A stretch of 64,000 nucleotides of DNA, taken from contig NZ_CP080998.1 in assembly GCF_019645835.1 (NCBI RefSeq), positions 4,464,001-4,528,000 of the forward strand, read 5' to 3'. The notes under the pieces are model-generated. The model was not told where the DNA came from and made no database searches. It worked only from the letters and a program-made list of their open reading frames with translations. The position numbers and the translations under genes are program-made. The stretch comes from Mycolicibacterium holsaticum DSM 44478 = JCM 12374. GTDB lineage: Bacteria > Actinomycetota > Actinomycetes > Mycobacteriales > Mycobacteriaceae. Numbering within the stretch: position 1 is the first letter of the stretch; each line of letters begins with the position of its first letter. This document shows, piece by piece, positions 26,573 to 35,972 of this stretch.

Positions 26573-27699
26573 TCAGCCCTTTCCGCCGGGGCATCGGCCG
26601 GATTGGGGTTGTAACGCACGTCGGGAATCATCGTGCTCGGATCCCGGCCCCAGGATTGTTCGAGTGCGCGCAGCGCGCCGGAGAATCCAGTCCCAGTCAG
26701 CATCGCGTTGTCGATCGCGCTCAATGTCAGATCAAATGTCGCCGAGATGTTGGTGTAGTCACCGCGCAGGACTTTCTCTGCAGTATCGACGGGGAACGGT
26801 TGGGTAAAGACCCATTTGAGCGTGTCAATCAAGTACGGCGCAGCCCGGCCGAGTTCCCGAAGGGGTCGCAGGAGCAGTCGAAGCACCAGAGCCAGGTCTG
26901 CGCGCGCGTCAGATGCTGTCTTGTCAGACACGGTGCTGACTCGACCCGCCGCCTCGACCGCATCGGCGAGCAGGCCCTGCTGGTCGGCGAAATGCTCGAT
27001 CAGCGGCGGGAATTCAGTGAGTACACGATCCAGTGTGTCCGATCGATCTGCGACACGGGCCAGTAGCTGGTTCGTCGAATCGATCGCACGGATGATGTCG
27101 TCCCGTTGCCGATTGAGTTCTGCGGTAAAGGTGGCCAGTTTTGCGAAGAAATCGTGGATCTGGTCGGCTCGTCCTGACAGGATGTTGTACGCCTCGTTTT
27201 GAATGACCTCCAAGTTCGGTATACCCCCGCCGTTGAGCACAGTGGCGAAACTGGCCAGGGTGCGCTCGACCGTCGGGTATGCCGACGAATTCTTCAGCGG
27301 AATGGTGTCGCCGTCCTTCAACAGTTGCGGCGACGGGTTTGGCGGCACGGCCAGCGCCACGTGCTGAGAACCTAAAAGACTGGTCTGCCCGATCGTGGCG
27401 GTGGCATTCTCGGGCAGTTGAACGTTGTTCTTCATATCCAGGGTCAGTGTCGCGATCCAGTCCTTCAGCTCGATCGCGCGCACCCGGCCGACGAACACGT
27501 CGGCCACCAGGACACGGCTGTTGACCGTGAGCGCCAGCGTTTCCGGCACCTGTACGTAAATCGTGTAGGCGTCGGCTCGGGTGCCGGGCCCGCCGGGTAA
27601 CGGCACGTTGGCGATCCCGCGCCAGTTCCCGCACGATGTCAACAGCAATGCGGCGAGCAGCAGCGCCACACCCCGCCTGGCCACCCACCGATGTCTCAC
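26569..27699 (-). CDS. mceE: MceE, Mce importer lipoprotein
   Basis: 376 aa. The signal peptide ends in a lipobox, LLLTSC at about residues 18-23, the hallmark of MceE (Lpr-type) subunits. The MCE domain (VNSRVLVADVFVGRVRAIE, GSQHVALAV strand) and the helical tail follow. ATG overlaps the mceD stop (ATGA). In Mce complexes this lipoprotein anchors the assembly. Confidence 0.93.
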   Translation of the reverse strand: MRHRWVARRGVALLLAALLLTSCGNWRGIANVPLPGGPGTRADAYTIYVQVPETLALTVNSRVLVADVFVGRVRAIELKDWIATLTLDMKNNVQLPENATATIGQTSLLGSQHVALAVPPNPSPQLLKDGDTIPLKNSSAYPTVERTLASFATVLNGGGIPNLEVIQNEAYNILSGRADQIHDFFAKLATFTAELNRQRDDIIRAIDSTNQLLARVADRSDTLDRVLTEFPPLIEHFADQQGLLADAVEAAGRVSTVSDKTASDARADLALVLRLLLRPLRELGRAAPYLIDTLKWVFTQPFPVDTAEKVLRGDYTNISATFDLTLSAIDNAMLTGTGFSGALRALEQSWGRDPSTMIPDVRYNPNPADAPAERAE

Positions 27700-29255
27700 T
27701 CATCTGCCCCTGTCTGTGAAGGCTGCTCGGCTGCGAATGGCGCCGAAGCATGCGGCGGTGGGGGTGTCGGCGACGGAAGTGGCTGCGGATACCACGGTGG
27801 CGGCATTGGATTGCTCTGGTCGTACGCGTTCGGCGGCCCGGCCATGTTCCGGCCTGCCGGCGGGGCGGGGATGTCGGGTCCGCCCATCAGCTCGGCCAAC
27901 GACTCGGGAGTCAGCATTCTCGCCGTGTGCGGCTGCACCTGCAAACCTTGCATGCCCGGTGCCACGATCCACCCGGATTCGTGATTGCCGTGCGAAAACG
28001 GGGTATCTGGCGAGAAGACGCCGGGCACGGTGGTGTCCTTGTACCCCGGCGGCGGTCGCAACCGCTCCTCGGAGTAGTCAACGTACTTGGGCAGCGTCGC
28101 TGCGGTCGAGATCAGGTTCACACCGAACGGCGGGTAGTTCAGCTTGATTGCGTCCAGGATCGGCGCAAGGTACTGCGCGCACAGTTCGGCGGATTCCTGA
28201 TACCCCAGTCGGCTGCCGGCTTGGATGGCGCTACAGAGGAGCTGCATCGGATTGGCAAAGTTGGTGAACACAAACTGGCCGGTCAACGCGCCATGCGACG
28301 GCTCATAGACGGCGGCGCCGTTGGCAGCCGCGTGCGGAAGTGTGTGCGCGATCGTCTCCAGCCCGTCCAGCGCGGCCGGTTTCAGGATCTCGGTCGTCAC
28401 CTCGGCAATGTTGTTGACGCCCTGGGCTAAAGCGTCGCGGTTCTCGGTGAAGAACTCGCGCGCTGTCGTCAGCAATACGTCGGTTTGCTGCAGCGCGTTG
28501 GCCAGCTCGCTGTTGGAATTGGTGAAGCTATCGGTGAACTGTGCCAGGTTGTGGTTGAGCGATACGAAAGTTTGGTCGTTGCGATGTAGCGCGCTGACAA
28601 AAAGGGCAAGGCTGCGAACGACCGCGAAGAAGTCGCCCCGGCCCTCGTTGAGCGCGGTCAACGCCTGCGACAAGTTGGTCAGCGTCTCATTGAATTGCTT
28701 ACCTTTACCGGCAAGGCCATCGGCGAACGATTCCAGGACGTCGCCGAACGGGCCCTTGGGCTGTTCCGGTGTGGGGCCGAGTTTTTCGACAAGGTTGCTG
28801 ACGTGGCTGCGCAGTTCGTCCCATTCGACCGGCACCTGGGTCCGCTCGATCGGAATGACGGCGCCATCGGCAAGTACGGCTCCGCCGCTGTAGGGCGGCT
28901 CCAGCTGGATCACCCGCGATGCCACCAGGCTGGGGTTGACGACCACGACCGTGGCGTCGGCGGGCACCTTGTGTTTGTTGCTGTAGTGAAAACTGACCTT
29001 CATTTTGTCGCCGTCGGGCTCGATCGCGTCGATCGCACCGACGTCGATGCCCATGATCTGCACCCTGTCTCCGGGATAGAGGGCATTCGCCTCCGCGAGG
29101 TAGACGACGACGGTATTGGTTGTGAACCCGCGGTAGGCATCCCGGCCAAGGAACACCCCCGCCGCAGCCATCGTCACGACGAGCACCACGATGATCAGCC
29201 CGGCCCGGGGCAACTTGGGCGCCCGCAACTTGGGGGTGTCGACGACGGTGCTCAT
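27696..29255 (-). CDS. mceD: MceD, Mce importer component
   Basis: 519 aa. Membrane segment near residues 18-38, MCE domain (DRVQIMGIDVGAIDAIE, ASRVIQLEPPY strand), a long helical region, and a Pro-rich C-terminal tail ending GADE. ATG at 29255 is chosen because it overlaps the mceC stop; a longer open frame upstream only covers mceC. Confidence 0.92.
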   Translation of the reverse strand: MSTVVDTPKLRAPKLPRAGLIIVVLVVTMAAAGVFLGRDAYRGFTTNTVVVYLAEANALYPGDRVQIMGIDVGAIDAIEPDGDKMKVSFHYSNKHKVPADATVVVVNPSLVASRVIQLEPPYSGGAVLADGAVIPIERTQVPVEWDELRSHVSNLVEKLGPTPEQPKGPFGDVLESFADGLAGKGKQFNETLTNLSQALTALNEGRGDFFAVVRSLALFVSALHRNDQTFVSLNHNLAQFTDSFTNSNSELANALQQTDVLLTTAREFFTENRDALAQGVNNIAEVTTEILKPAALDGLETIAHTLPHAAANGAAVYEPSHGALTGQFVFTNFANPMQLLCSAIQAGSRLGYQESAELCAQYLAPILDAIKLNYPPFGVNLISTAATLPKYVDYSEERLRPPPGYKDTTVPGVFSPDTPFSHGNHESGWIVAPGMQGLQVQPHTARMLTPESLAELMGGPDIPAPPAGRNMAGPPNAYDQSNPMPPPWYPQPLPSPTPPPPHASAPFAAEQPSQTGADE

Positions 29256-30703
29256 GGGGTGCTGCTCCCGGTTGGCGGGCCGTGCTGCTGCACTGGCGGC
29301 TCCGCGCGTGCGCCCAAAGGTCCTGGTGCGATGGGAACCGGTGTGCCCGGGACATTCGGGGGTACGCCGCCAGGCTCGGCCGCGCTGAGGATCCCCGGTG
29401 TGGGCGGCAGTCCATCGGGATTCGGCGGTGAGGCCTCGACGCCGACTGTCACGGGAAAACCGCCGGGGACCGGACCGAACGGACCTTGGTTGAGCAGCGC
29501 GCACGGCAGCGGGTTGGCCGGGCTCGGCAGGCCGCCGGGCGGCGGCGTGTATGAACAGGGTGATCCGGGCGGAACAGCCGGACCCGGATGCTCTGCGGTG
29601 CCCTCCACCACTGGCGGCGCCGGCGGTGGCGCCGCGTTCGAGAACCGCGTGCCATTCGGGTCGGGGAATTGGAACGCGGGCAATCCCGCGTCGCCCCAAA
29701 ACTTTTGGGGGTCGATGCCGCGTTTCTTGAACGCCCCGTCGACAAAACGCTGCAGGATCTGGTACGGCAGCAGGTTGAAAAGCACCGACCTGAGGTAGGG
29801 GCCGGACGACGTCGTCTCGGCCATCGCGGTGGAGTAGTTCTTGCCAGCGATCAAAAAGGTGGCCAGGTCGGTGCGGTGTTCGTTGAGTATGCCGCTAAGG
29901 GTGCGCAACTGCTCGAGCACCTGATGAAGGTTCGGGTTGTCTTTCACCAGACCCGCCACCTGTTCGGAGAACACGCTGACGTTCTCCAGCAGCGTCCTGA
30001 TGGCGCGACCACGTTCATTGACGGCGGCCAGCAGCGTCTCGGCGTTGACCAGCAATGCGTTGATCTGCTCGCCACGGCCACCGAGTACGTCGGCGACCTT
30101 GTTGGCCTGTGCAAGCAGCAGTTTGATCTCGTCGTCGCGGTTACCGATGGTCTTCGAGAATTCGGCCACGCCATCGAGGGCGGCGCTCAGTTCCGGATGG
30201 GTCTGATCGATCGTGTCCGACAGGGTTTCCAGCGATCTCTTGACCGTGTCGATATCCCAACCGGCAGCAACTTTGGTGGCATCGAAGAATGCGTCGTGCA
30301 CCTGATACGGCGTTGTAGTTTGGCTCAGCGGCAGTACCTCGTGGGGGCGTAGCGGGCGGGAACCTCGCGGTTCGATCTCGATCACCCGCTTGCCGAGGAT
30401 CGTGTCGGTCTTGATCGCCAGCCGGCTCTCGTCGCCGATGGTGTGGGTGCCGATCGTGAATCTGATCACGATGTGGTCACCTGCAATCGCGAGATCCCCG
30501 ACGTTGCCGACGTCCATGCCGGAAATACGTACGTCGTCGCCATTGCGGAGTCCACCGGTGTCGGCGAATTCCGCGTAGTACCAGGGCATCGCGAACAACA
30601 TCGGCACGCTGGTAAACGATTGGCCCACGCCGGTGGCCAGAACCACCAGGATGATGCCCATCAGCCCGACCCGGAATCGGTTGGCAAGTTCGAGGGCTCT
30701 CAT
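29252..30703 (-). CDS. mceC: MceC, Mce importer component
   Basis: 483 aa. Begins MRALELANRFRVGLMGII with a membrane segment, then the MCE domain (GDDVRISGMDVGNVGDL, LGKRVIEIEPRG strand) and helices. After about residue 340 the sequence is Pro/Gly/Ala-rich and probably disordered. The start overlaps the mceB stop. Confidence 0.92.
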   Translation of the reverse strand: MRALELANRFRVGLMGIILVVLATGVGQSFTSVPMLFAMPWYYAEFADTGGLRNGDDVRISGMDVGNVGDLAIAGDHIVIRFTIGTHTIGDESRLAIKTDTILGKRVIEIEPRGSRPLRPHEVLPLSQTTTPYQVHDAFFDATKVAAGWDIDTVKRSLETLSDTIDQTHPELSAALDGVAEFSKTIGNRDDEIKLLLAQANKVADVLGGRGEQINALLVNAETLLAAVNERGRAIRTLLENVSVFSEQVAGLVKDNPNLHQVLEQLRTLSGILNEHRTDLATFLIAGKNYSTAMAETTSSGPYLRSVLFNLLPYQILQRFVDGAFKKRGIDPQKFWGDAGLPAFQFPDPNGTRFSNAAPPPAPPVVEGTAEHPGPAVPPGSPCSYTPPPGGLPSPANPLPCALLNQGPFGPVPGGFPVTVGVEASPPNPDGLPPTPGILSAAEPGGVPPNVPGTPVPIAPGPLGARAEPPVQQHGPPTGSSTP

Positions 30704-31740
30704 TGGGGGGTGCACCTCCCCGTCGGCTGTTGAGTGATCTTGACGGTGCGGACGGGGCCACCTGGTTGCAGACCGTTTAGCTTCAGCGAGATGTCGCACA
30801 CGTAGAAGTTCATGAAGTCGCCGTAGATACCCCCGACCCGGGCCAGCATTTCGGTCACCCGGGGCAACTTTGTCAACAGGTCGCCGAGCTGGTCCCGCTC
30901 ATCGATCAGCCGTTGCTGAACGGGAGGCAACGCGCCGATGAAGTCCTGCACGGCCGCTCGGTTATCGGCCAGGAGGTCGGCCACTGTGCCTGCCGCGTCG
31001 CTGATACGCGCTGTCGCGTCAGCCAGCGGGTCGGCACGATCGGCCAGCCCGGTAATCAGCTCTTCGAACTTGTCGACGGTGTGGTCGAAATCGTCTTGGT
31101 GGCGAACGGCGGTGTTCAGCACGATGTTGAGGTTCTTAACGACCTCACCGATCGCCTGGTCCCGGTCCGCCAGCCGCGCAGTCAATTGCGCGGTTTGCCG
31201 GAGAATGTCGTTGATGGTGCCGCCTTCACCCTGGAACACCTTGACGATCGAGGACGCGATGGTGTTGACCTTCTCCGGTTCCATGGCCCGGAAAAGCGGT
31301 TTGAAGCCGCCTATCAGCGCATCGAGGTCCAGCGCAGGTTGAGTACTCGACAGCGGGATGAGTCCTCCTGGTGGCAGCACCCGGTCCGCGCCATCACCGT
31401 CGGTGCGCTTCAACTCCACGTACCGGTTTCCGATCAGGTCCGCATATCGGATCTGAGCTGTCGTCGACTGATACACCGGCAGCGCGCCGTCGACGCTGAT
31501 GTCCGCCCGCACCCCCCTGCCGCCGTCGAGCAGCCGCAGGCTCTTGACTTTGCCCACTTCCACTCCGGAGGCACGGACGAACTGACCGGTCCGCAAACCG
31601 CTGGCGTTGCTGAAATCCGCTGAGTAGGTGATGGTTCGGCCAAATCGGACCTGCCCGAACACCACCACGATGAAGGCCGTGACCAGCAGTAGCACCACGG
31701 AGAAGGCGCCGAGCTTGATTGCGGATCGAGTGGTGTTCAT
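30700..31740 (-). CDS. mceB: MceB, Mce importer component
   Basis: 346 aa, the compact form typical of MceB. N-terminal membrane segment (GAFSVVLLLVTAFIVVVFG), MCE domain (FVRASGVEVGKVKSLRL, GNRYVELKR strand), then helices; ends with YVCDISLKLNG and a short tail. Start overlaps the mceA stop. Confidence 0.93.
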   Translation of the reverse strand: MNTTRSAIKLGAFSVVLLLVTAFIVVVFGQVRFGRTITYSADFSNASGLRTGQFVRASGVEVGKVKSLRLLDGGRGVRADISVDGALPVYQSTTAQIRYADLIGNRYVELKRTDGDGADRVLPPGGLIPLSSTQPALDLDALIGGFKPLFRAMEPEKVNTIASSIVKVFQGEGGTINDILRQTAQLTARLADRDQAIGEVVKNLNIVLNTAVRHQDDFDHTVDKFEELITGLADRADPLADATARISDAAGTVADLLADNRAAVQDFIGALPPVQQRLIDERDQLGDLLTKLPRVTEMLARVGGIYGDFMNFYVCDISLKLNGLQPGGPVRTVKITQQPTGRCTPQ

Positions 31741-32954
31741 GGGTTGATCGTGTTCTCCCCGAATTGGCGTCCCCACACGTATTCGGTCAACAGCGGTTGT
31801 CCGATCTCGAAGTGGTTGTACGGCGCGATGCTGGCGCCGGTATCGGTGACGAGCGTCGGCGCCGGCCACAGATCGCGGGTGATCGGCTGCCAGCACCCCG
31901 GCCGCCCGCCAGGGCCGCCCCTGGCATTCACCCGCGGCAGGTTGTCGGGGTACACCCACGGGTTCTCTGAACCCAGGAACTCGACAACTACCTGCACTGA
32001 GCTTCCGTTGCCACCGACCACAGTTTCCGCCGCCTGTGAGACCCCGGCGAAGTTCCGGATGGTGCAGAACAGCGACGGACTGTATTTGTCGAGCAGCTGC
32101 GCGGTGGGCACCAGATCGGTCACGCTGCGGACCAGATTCGGTCCGCCACGCTCCATCACATCGGCGGCGGTGTTGCCCATGCCAATTGCCGCGAGCAATG
32201 CGGCGTCGAGATCGTCTTGCTGGTCGTTGAGCGTGCGCGCCGTGGTCACCGCATGCTCGAGCGAATCCCACAACTCCGGCGACGCGTTGGCGTATATGTC
32301 GCTGAGACTGGCCAATTGCTGGATGTTGTAACGAATCTGGGGCATCTTCGGGTTGATTTCATCCAGGACGGCGTTTGCATTGACGATCGCCTCACCGACG
32401 TCATCGCCCAACCCGGACAACGCTTGTGCAGCCGCGCTCAGGGTCAGGTTCAACTTGACCGGATCTACCTTCTTCGCGATCGAGGTCATCGTGGCGAATA
32501 ATGTGTTGAATTCCGTAGTCACAGAACGCGCATCAATCACATCACCGCTCGTGATCCGCTTTTCGTCCGGGTTGTCGGGCGGAATGAACGACACATACTT
32601 GTTGCCGAACGCGGTGGTCGCCACGATGTCCGCTCCGACATTGGCCGGAAGCATCTCGATGTACTTTGGGGAAACATCCAAGATGAACTTCGCCGCTGGT
32701 TCGCCGGCGTAGTTCGTTTCCGAGACGCTGGCCACCCGACCGATCTGCACGCCGTTGAAGGTGACCTTTCCACCGGCGCCCATCGACAGACCCGCCCGCG
32801 AAGCAATCATCGTCAGTTTGATCTTGGCGGTGAACTCGCCGCGGAACTGCAGGTACACCAGGGAGATTACGAGTGCGCCCGCCAGCAGCCATACGAGGCC
32901 CGCCACCCGATGCCGTGGCGTCCGGGGGGTATTGATTCGCGTCGGTGACGTCAT
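31737..32954 (-). CDS. mceA: MceA, Mce importer component
   Basis: 405 aa. Basic N-terminus, membrane segment (VWLLAGALVISLVYL), MCE domain (GGKVTFNGVQIGRVASV, GNKYVSFIPPD strand), helical region, and C-terminal segment with GCWQPITRDLWPAP. ATG at 32954 lies 5 bp after the yrbEB stop. It is a membrane-anchored substrate-channel subunit working with YrbEA/YrbEB. Confidence 0.93.
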   Translation of the reverse strand: MTSPTRINTPRTPRHRVAGLVWLLAGALVISLVYLQFRGEFTAKIKLTMIASRAGLSMGAGGKVTFNGVQIGRVASVSETNYAGEPAAKFILDVSPKYIEMLPANVGADIVATTAFGNKYVSFIPPDNPDEKRITSGDVIDARSVTTEFNTLFATMTSIAKKVDPVKLNLTLSAAAQALSGLGDDVGEAIVNANAVLDEINPKMPQIRYNIQQLASLSDIYANASPELWDSLEHAVTTARTLNDQQDDLDAALLAAIGMGNTAADVMERGGPNLVRSVTDLVPTAQLLDKYSPSLFCTIRNFAGVSQAAETVVGGNGSSVQVVVEFLGSENPWVYPDNLPRVNARGGPGGRPGCWQPITRDLWPAPTLVTDTGASIAPYNHFEIGQPLLTEYVWGRQFGENTINP

Positions 32955-32959
32955 GTCGG

Positions 32960-33829
32960 CTATACCGCGAGGTTGAAATTCGGGTCGACGCCATACAGCG
33001 CCAACGCAGCCAACAGGACAACGACCGGCACCGAGACAAGCGATGATCGCATCGACCTGCCAACTGCCTCGCCAACCCCGACAGGGCCGCCGCTGGCGTT
33101 GTATCCGTAGAAGCAATGGGTGATCATCACGATCGCCGCGATGATGACGGTCTCGACGATCGACCAGCCGAGATCTTCGGCACGCAGGAACGTCCAGAAG
33201 TAGTGCTCGTAGGTTCCCACCGATTGCCCGTAGAACAGCGTGGTGACGACCTGCGGTGCGGCGAACGCCATGATCAGGGCCATCGCGTACAGCGGCAGGA
33301 TGACCACCAACCCGGCAATGACACGGGTGGACACCAGAAATGAGATCGTCCTGATACCCATCACTTCCAGGGCATCGATCTCCTCGCTGATCCGCATGGA
33401 ACCCAACTCGGCGGTGACGCCGGCACCGACCGTGGCGGCGAGCGCAATGCCAGAGATGAGGGGCGCACTCGCACGCACATTCACCAACCCGGCGAAAAAG
33501 CCGGTGAAAGACTCCACACCGATGTTGCCGAGGGAGGCAAAGCCCTGGATCGCGATCAGCGACCCGCCCGCCAGGGTCACCACACCCATGATCGCCGCCG
33601 TGCCCCCGACGACGGCCAACGCTCCGGTTCCCATGCCGACCTCGGCGATCAGCCGCACGATTTCCTTGCGGTATCGGCGCAGCGCCCAGCCAATCTGCGC
33701 GACGCCGGACACGGTGAACCAGGCCATGTGCCCGGAGTTGTCGAGAAACCGGCCCACCGCCCCGCCAGAGCGGTTCAGGTGCGCAACCGCGCGCGGGTAT
33801 CGTGCGCGCAGTACGACGGAGGCCGACAT
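32960..33829 (-). CDS. yrbEB: YrbEB, MlaE-type permease
   Basis: 289-aa MlaE/YrbE integral membrane permease. GVTAELGSMRISEEIDALEVMGI is the cytoplasmic coupling helix region that contacts the ATPase, and four to five further hydrophobic segments follow. ATG shares bases with the yrbEA stop. With YrbEA it forms the permease core of the Mce transporter; the ATPase (Mkl/MceG) is encoded elsewhere, not in this window. Confidence 0.94.
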   Translation of the reverse strand: MSASVVLRARYPRAVAHLNRSGGAVGRFLDNSGHMAWFTVSGVAQIGWALRRYRKEIVRLIAEVGMGTGALAVVGGTAAIMGVVTLAGGSLIAIQGFASLGNIGVESFTGFFAGLVNVRASAPLISGIALAATVGAGVTAELGSMRISEEIDALEVMGIRTISFLVSTRVIAGLVVILPLYAMALIMAFAAPQVVTTLFYGQSVGTYEHYFWTFLRAEDLGWSIVETVIIAAIVMITHCFYGYNASGGPVGVGEAVGRSMRSSLVSVPVVVLLAALALYGVDPNFNLAV

Positions 33830-34623
33830 CAGTGCCCCGTCCCGAACCGTACGCCGATGCTGGTGAGCACCACGTTAACTGCGAACAACGCAATCACGCA
33901 GAGCACAACCGTTTCGTTGACGGCGGTGCCGAGCCCCTTGGAGCCACCGCGAACTGTCAGGCCCCGGTAACAGCCGACCAGCCCGGCGATCAGCCCGAAC
34001 ACCGCCGCCTTCACAGTAGAAATAACCACCTCTGGCAGTCCGGTAATCAAGGTCAGCGTGGAGACGTAAGCCCCGCCCGACACGTTCTGCAGATACACCC
34101 CGAAAATGAAGCCGCCGACCAGTCCGATGGTGATCACCATGGCGTTGAGAAGCGTGGCGACATACGTTGCCGCGATGACTCGTGGCACTACCAGCCGGTG
34201 GATGGGGTCGATGCCCAACACTTCCATCGCGTCGATCTCTTCGCGAAGTATGCGGGCGCCCAGGTCCGCACAGATCGCAGTCGAGCCGGCTCCGGCGATG
34301 ACCAGCACCGTAGTCAGCGGGCCTAGTTGGGTGACCGCGCCCAGCGCCGCACCCGCACCGGAGATATCGGCAGCGCCGAACTCGGCTAGCAGGATGTTGA
34401 GAAGGAAGATGAGCAGTACCGTCAACGGCACCGCAACCGCGATCGTCGGTCCGATCGCGACGCTCATGATGAACCAACCCTGTTGGACTGTTTCGCGCCA
34501 CTGAAAGGGACTGCGGAAGAGCGCCTTTCCGGCCAGGACGCACATCCGGAAGAACCCACCGACCATCGTCACAGGTGCGTCTACGTGACCGCGGGCACGT
34601 TCCCGAAACGCCGAAATCGTCAA
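33829..34623 (-). CDS. yrbEA: YrbEA, MlaE-type permease
   Basis: 264-aa MlaE-type permease and first gene of the importer operon. It shows the conserved coupling motif CADLGARILREEIDAMEVLGI and several transmembrane helices. The 288 bp upstream are shared with the divergent extradiol dioxygenase and hold the GTTCC-N7-GGAAC palindrome at 34831, 208 bp from this start. The rest of that gap shows only a short inverted repeat, CACCA-AG-TGGTG at 34751-34762. Confidence 0.94.
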   Translation of the reverse strand: MTISAFRERARGHVDAPVTMVGGFFRMCVLAGKALFRSPFQWRETVQQGWFIMSVAIGPTIAVAVPLTVLLIFLLNILLAEFGAADISGAGAALGAVTQLGPLTTVLVIAGAGSTAICADLGARILREEIDAMEVLGIDPIHRLVVPRVIAATYVATLLNAMVITIGLVGGFIFGVYLQNVSGGAYVSTLTLITGLPEVVISTVKAAVFGLIAGLVGCYRGLTVRGGSKGLGTAVNETVVLCVIALFAVNVVLTSIGVRFGTGH

Positions 34624-34830
34624 GAGTGCCGCCCGTGACGCGAAACGTAGCCCGCGGCAAGCACTTCGGAAACCAACGACGTTGCGGGGGCAGGCACACG
34701 CCGAGCTGCCGACCTATTGGACCGGTGATTACTTGTCCGCCGCTGCAGGCCACCAAGTGGTGAACCCGTTTGCCCAAGCTGTGCCACCGCCACAGTATTG
34801 AGCTTGCCGTCAGATCGGGTCATCGGCCGC

Positions 34831-34847
34831 GTTCCGCCTATCGGAAC
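34831..34847. promoter_or_regulatory. GTTCC-N7-GGAAC palindrome, site 1
   Basis: GTTCC-GCCTATC-GGAAC between the divergent mce operon and the extradiol dioxygenase, 64 bp upstream of the dioxygenase ATG. One of six copies between 34.8 and 47.0 kb obeying GTTCC-R-N5-Y-GGAAC. Confidence 0.65.
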
Positions 34848-34911
34848 CGGCTGCGAGGCGGGGGCGCGCTTGCGATTTATGGTGCTAGCCATCAACCACA
34901 ACTGGAGGCGG

Positions 34912-35844
34912 ATGGTGAAAAGCGAAGTCGCTGCCCTGGGGTACGTCGTCATAACGGCAAAGGATCTGACCGCCTGGCGTGAGTTCGCCGAGTCCGTCTT
35001 GGGTTTGCAGGTTGGTAGCCAACCCGCGCCCAACCCAGAACTCGAGACGTTGTACCTGCGTCTGGATGAGCGCAGTTGGCGCATCGCTGTCGAGCATGGC
35101 GTCGACGGTGGGATCGGCGCGCTGGGATTCGAGGTAGCGAGTCGGGACGATTTCGAAAATCTCAAGTCCCGCCTCGCTGCGGCCGGTGTAGTCGTCAAGG
35201 ACGCGCCCGAGGTGGCTGCACATCGACGCGTTCTACAGTTGTTCCAGGCGAAGGACCCCAATGGTGTTCCTTTGGAGTTCTTTTACGGCGCGAGAACAGA
35301 GCAGGCGAACTTTGTCTCGCCACGCAACGTCCAGTTCGTCACTGGCACGCAAGGCCTCGGACATGTGGTGCTTCTGGTTCCTGAGCCCGACGATACTTAC
35401 GACTTCTACATCAACCTGCTTGGCTTCCGGGTCAGCGATGTGATCACTGTCGGTCCGCTGACGACCACCTTCACCTCACCGAACTCCCGGCATCACTCTC
35501 TTGCGTTCAGCGGATCCATGGGAATGCCGGTCGCGCTGCAACACATCATGCTTCAGGTCAGCGACATCGACAGCGTGGGCAGAGCGCTAGACCGAGTGCT
35601 GGATGCCGGCGCCCTCCAGCTCAGCCTCGGCCGGCACTCCAATGACCACATGCTGTCGTTCTACTGTTCGAGCCCGTCGGGGTTGGCTATCGAATACGCG
35701 TGTGGTGGCCGCGAGGTCGATGACACCACCCACACCATCGGCTACTACGACAAAATCAGCTTCTGGGGCCACCGGCTGCCCGATGGCAGTGATCCGATGC
35801 AGCAGATCATCGATTCTATGCCGGCGCAGCCGTCGGTCGGATGA
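34912..35844 (+). CDS. Type I extradiol ring-cleavage dioxygenase (BphC/HsaC-like)
   Basis: 310-aa two-domain vicinal oxygen chelate enzyme that cleaves a catechol next to a hydroxyl. Residues line up with BphC: metal ligands His151 (GLGHVVLL), His211 (LQHIML) and Glu261 (LAIEYACGG), active-site His195 (SRHHSLAF), His246 and Tyr251 (DHMLSFYC). ATG at 34912 is chosen for GGAGG just upstream and because the family starts there. Together with the hydrolase at 45846 it would form a meta-cleavage pair; the catechol substrate (biphenyl-like or steroid-like) cannot be read from the sequence. Confidence 0.92.
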   Translation: MVKSEVAALGYVVITAKDLTAWREFAESVLGLQVGSQPAPNPELETLYLRLDERSWRIAVEHGVDGGIGALGFEVASRDDFENLKSRLAAAGVVVKDAPEVAAHRRVLQLFQAKDPNGVPLEFFYGARTEQANFVSPRNVQFVTGTQGLGHVVLLVPEPDDTYDFYINLLGFRVSDVITVGPLTTTFTSPNSRHHSLAFSGSMGMPVALQHIMLQVSDIDSVGRALDRVLDAGALQLSLGRHSNDHMLSFYCSSPSGLAIEYACGGREVDDTTHTIGYYDKISFWGHRLPDGSDPMQQIIDSMPAQPSVG

Positions 35845-35972
35845 TGCGGCTGAGATCGGCAGCCACGCAGGTCGCCGGGATGCCAAAGAGGCTGTCAGGC
35901 AAGGTTCCGGAGTAGCCACAGGCCACGCGGTGCACAACGCTCGACGCTCAGCCACAGCGGGAAGGTTAGAAG

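Noticed and set aside
28695-29798. 367-codon Gly/Pro-rich + strand frame opposite mceC and mceD
   Set aside because: Pro/Gly runs mirror the repetitive C-terminus of MceC on the other strand.
31278-31294. A seventh GTTCC-N7-GGAAC site in mceB
   Set aside because: Matches only 9 of the 10 fixed bases and lies in the middle of coding sequence.
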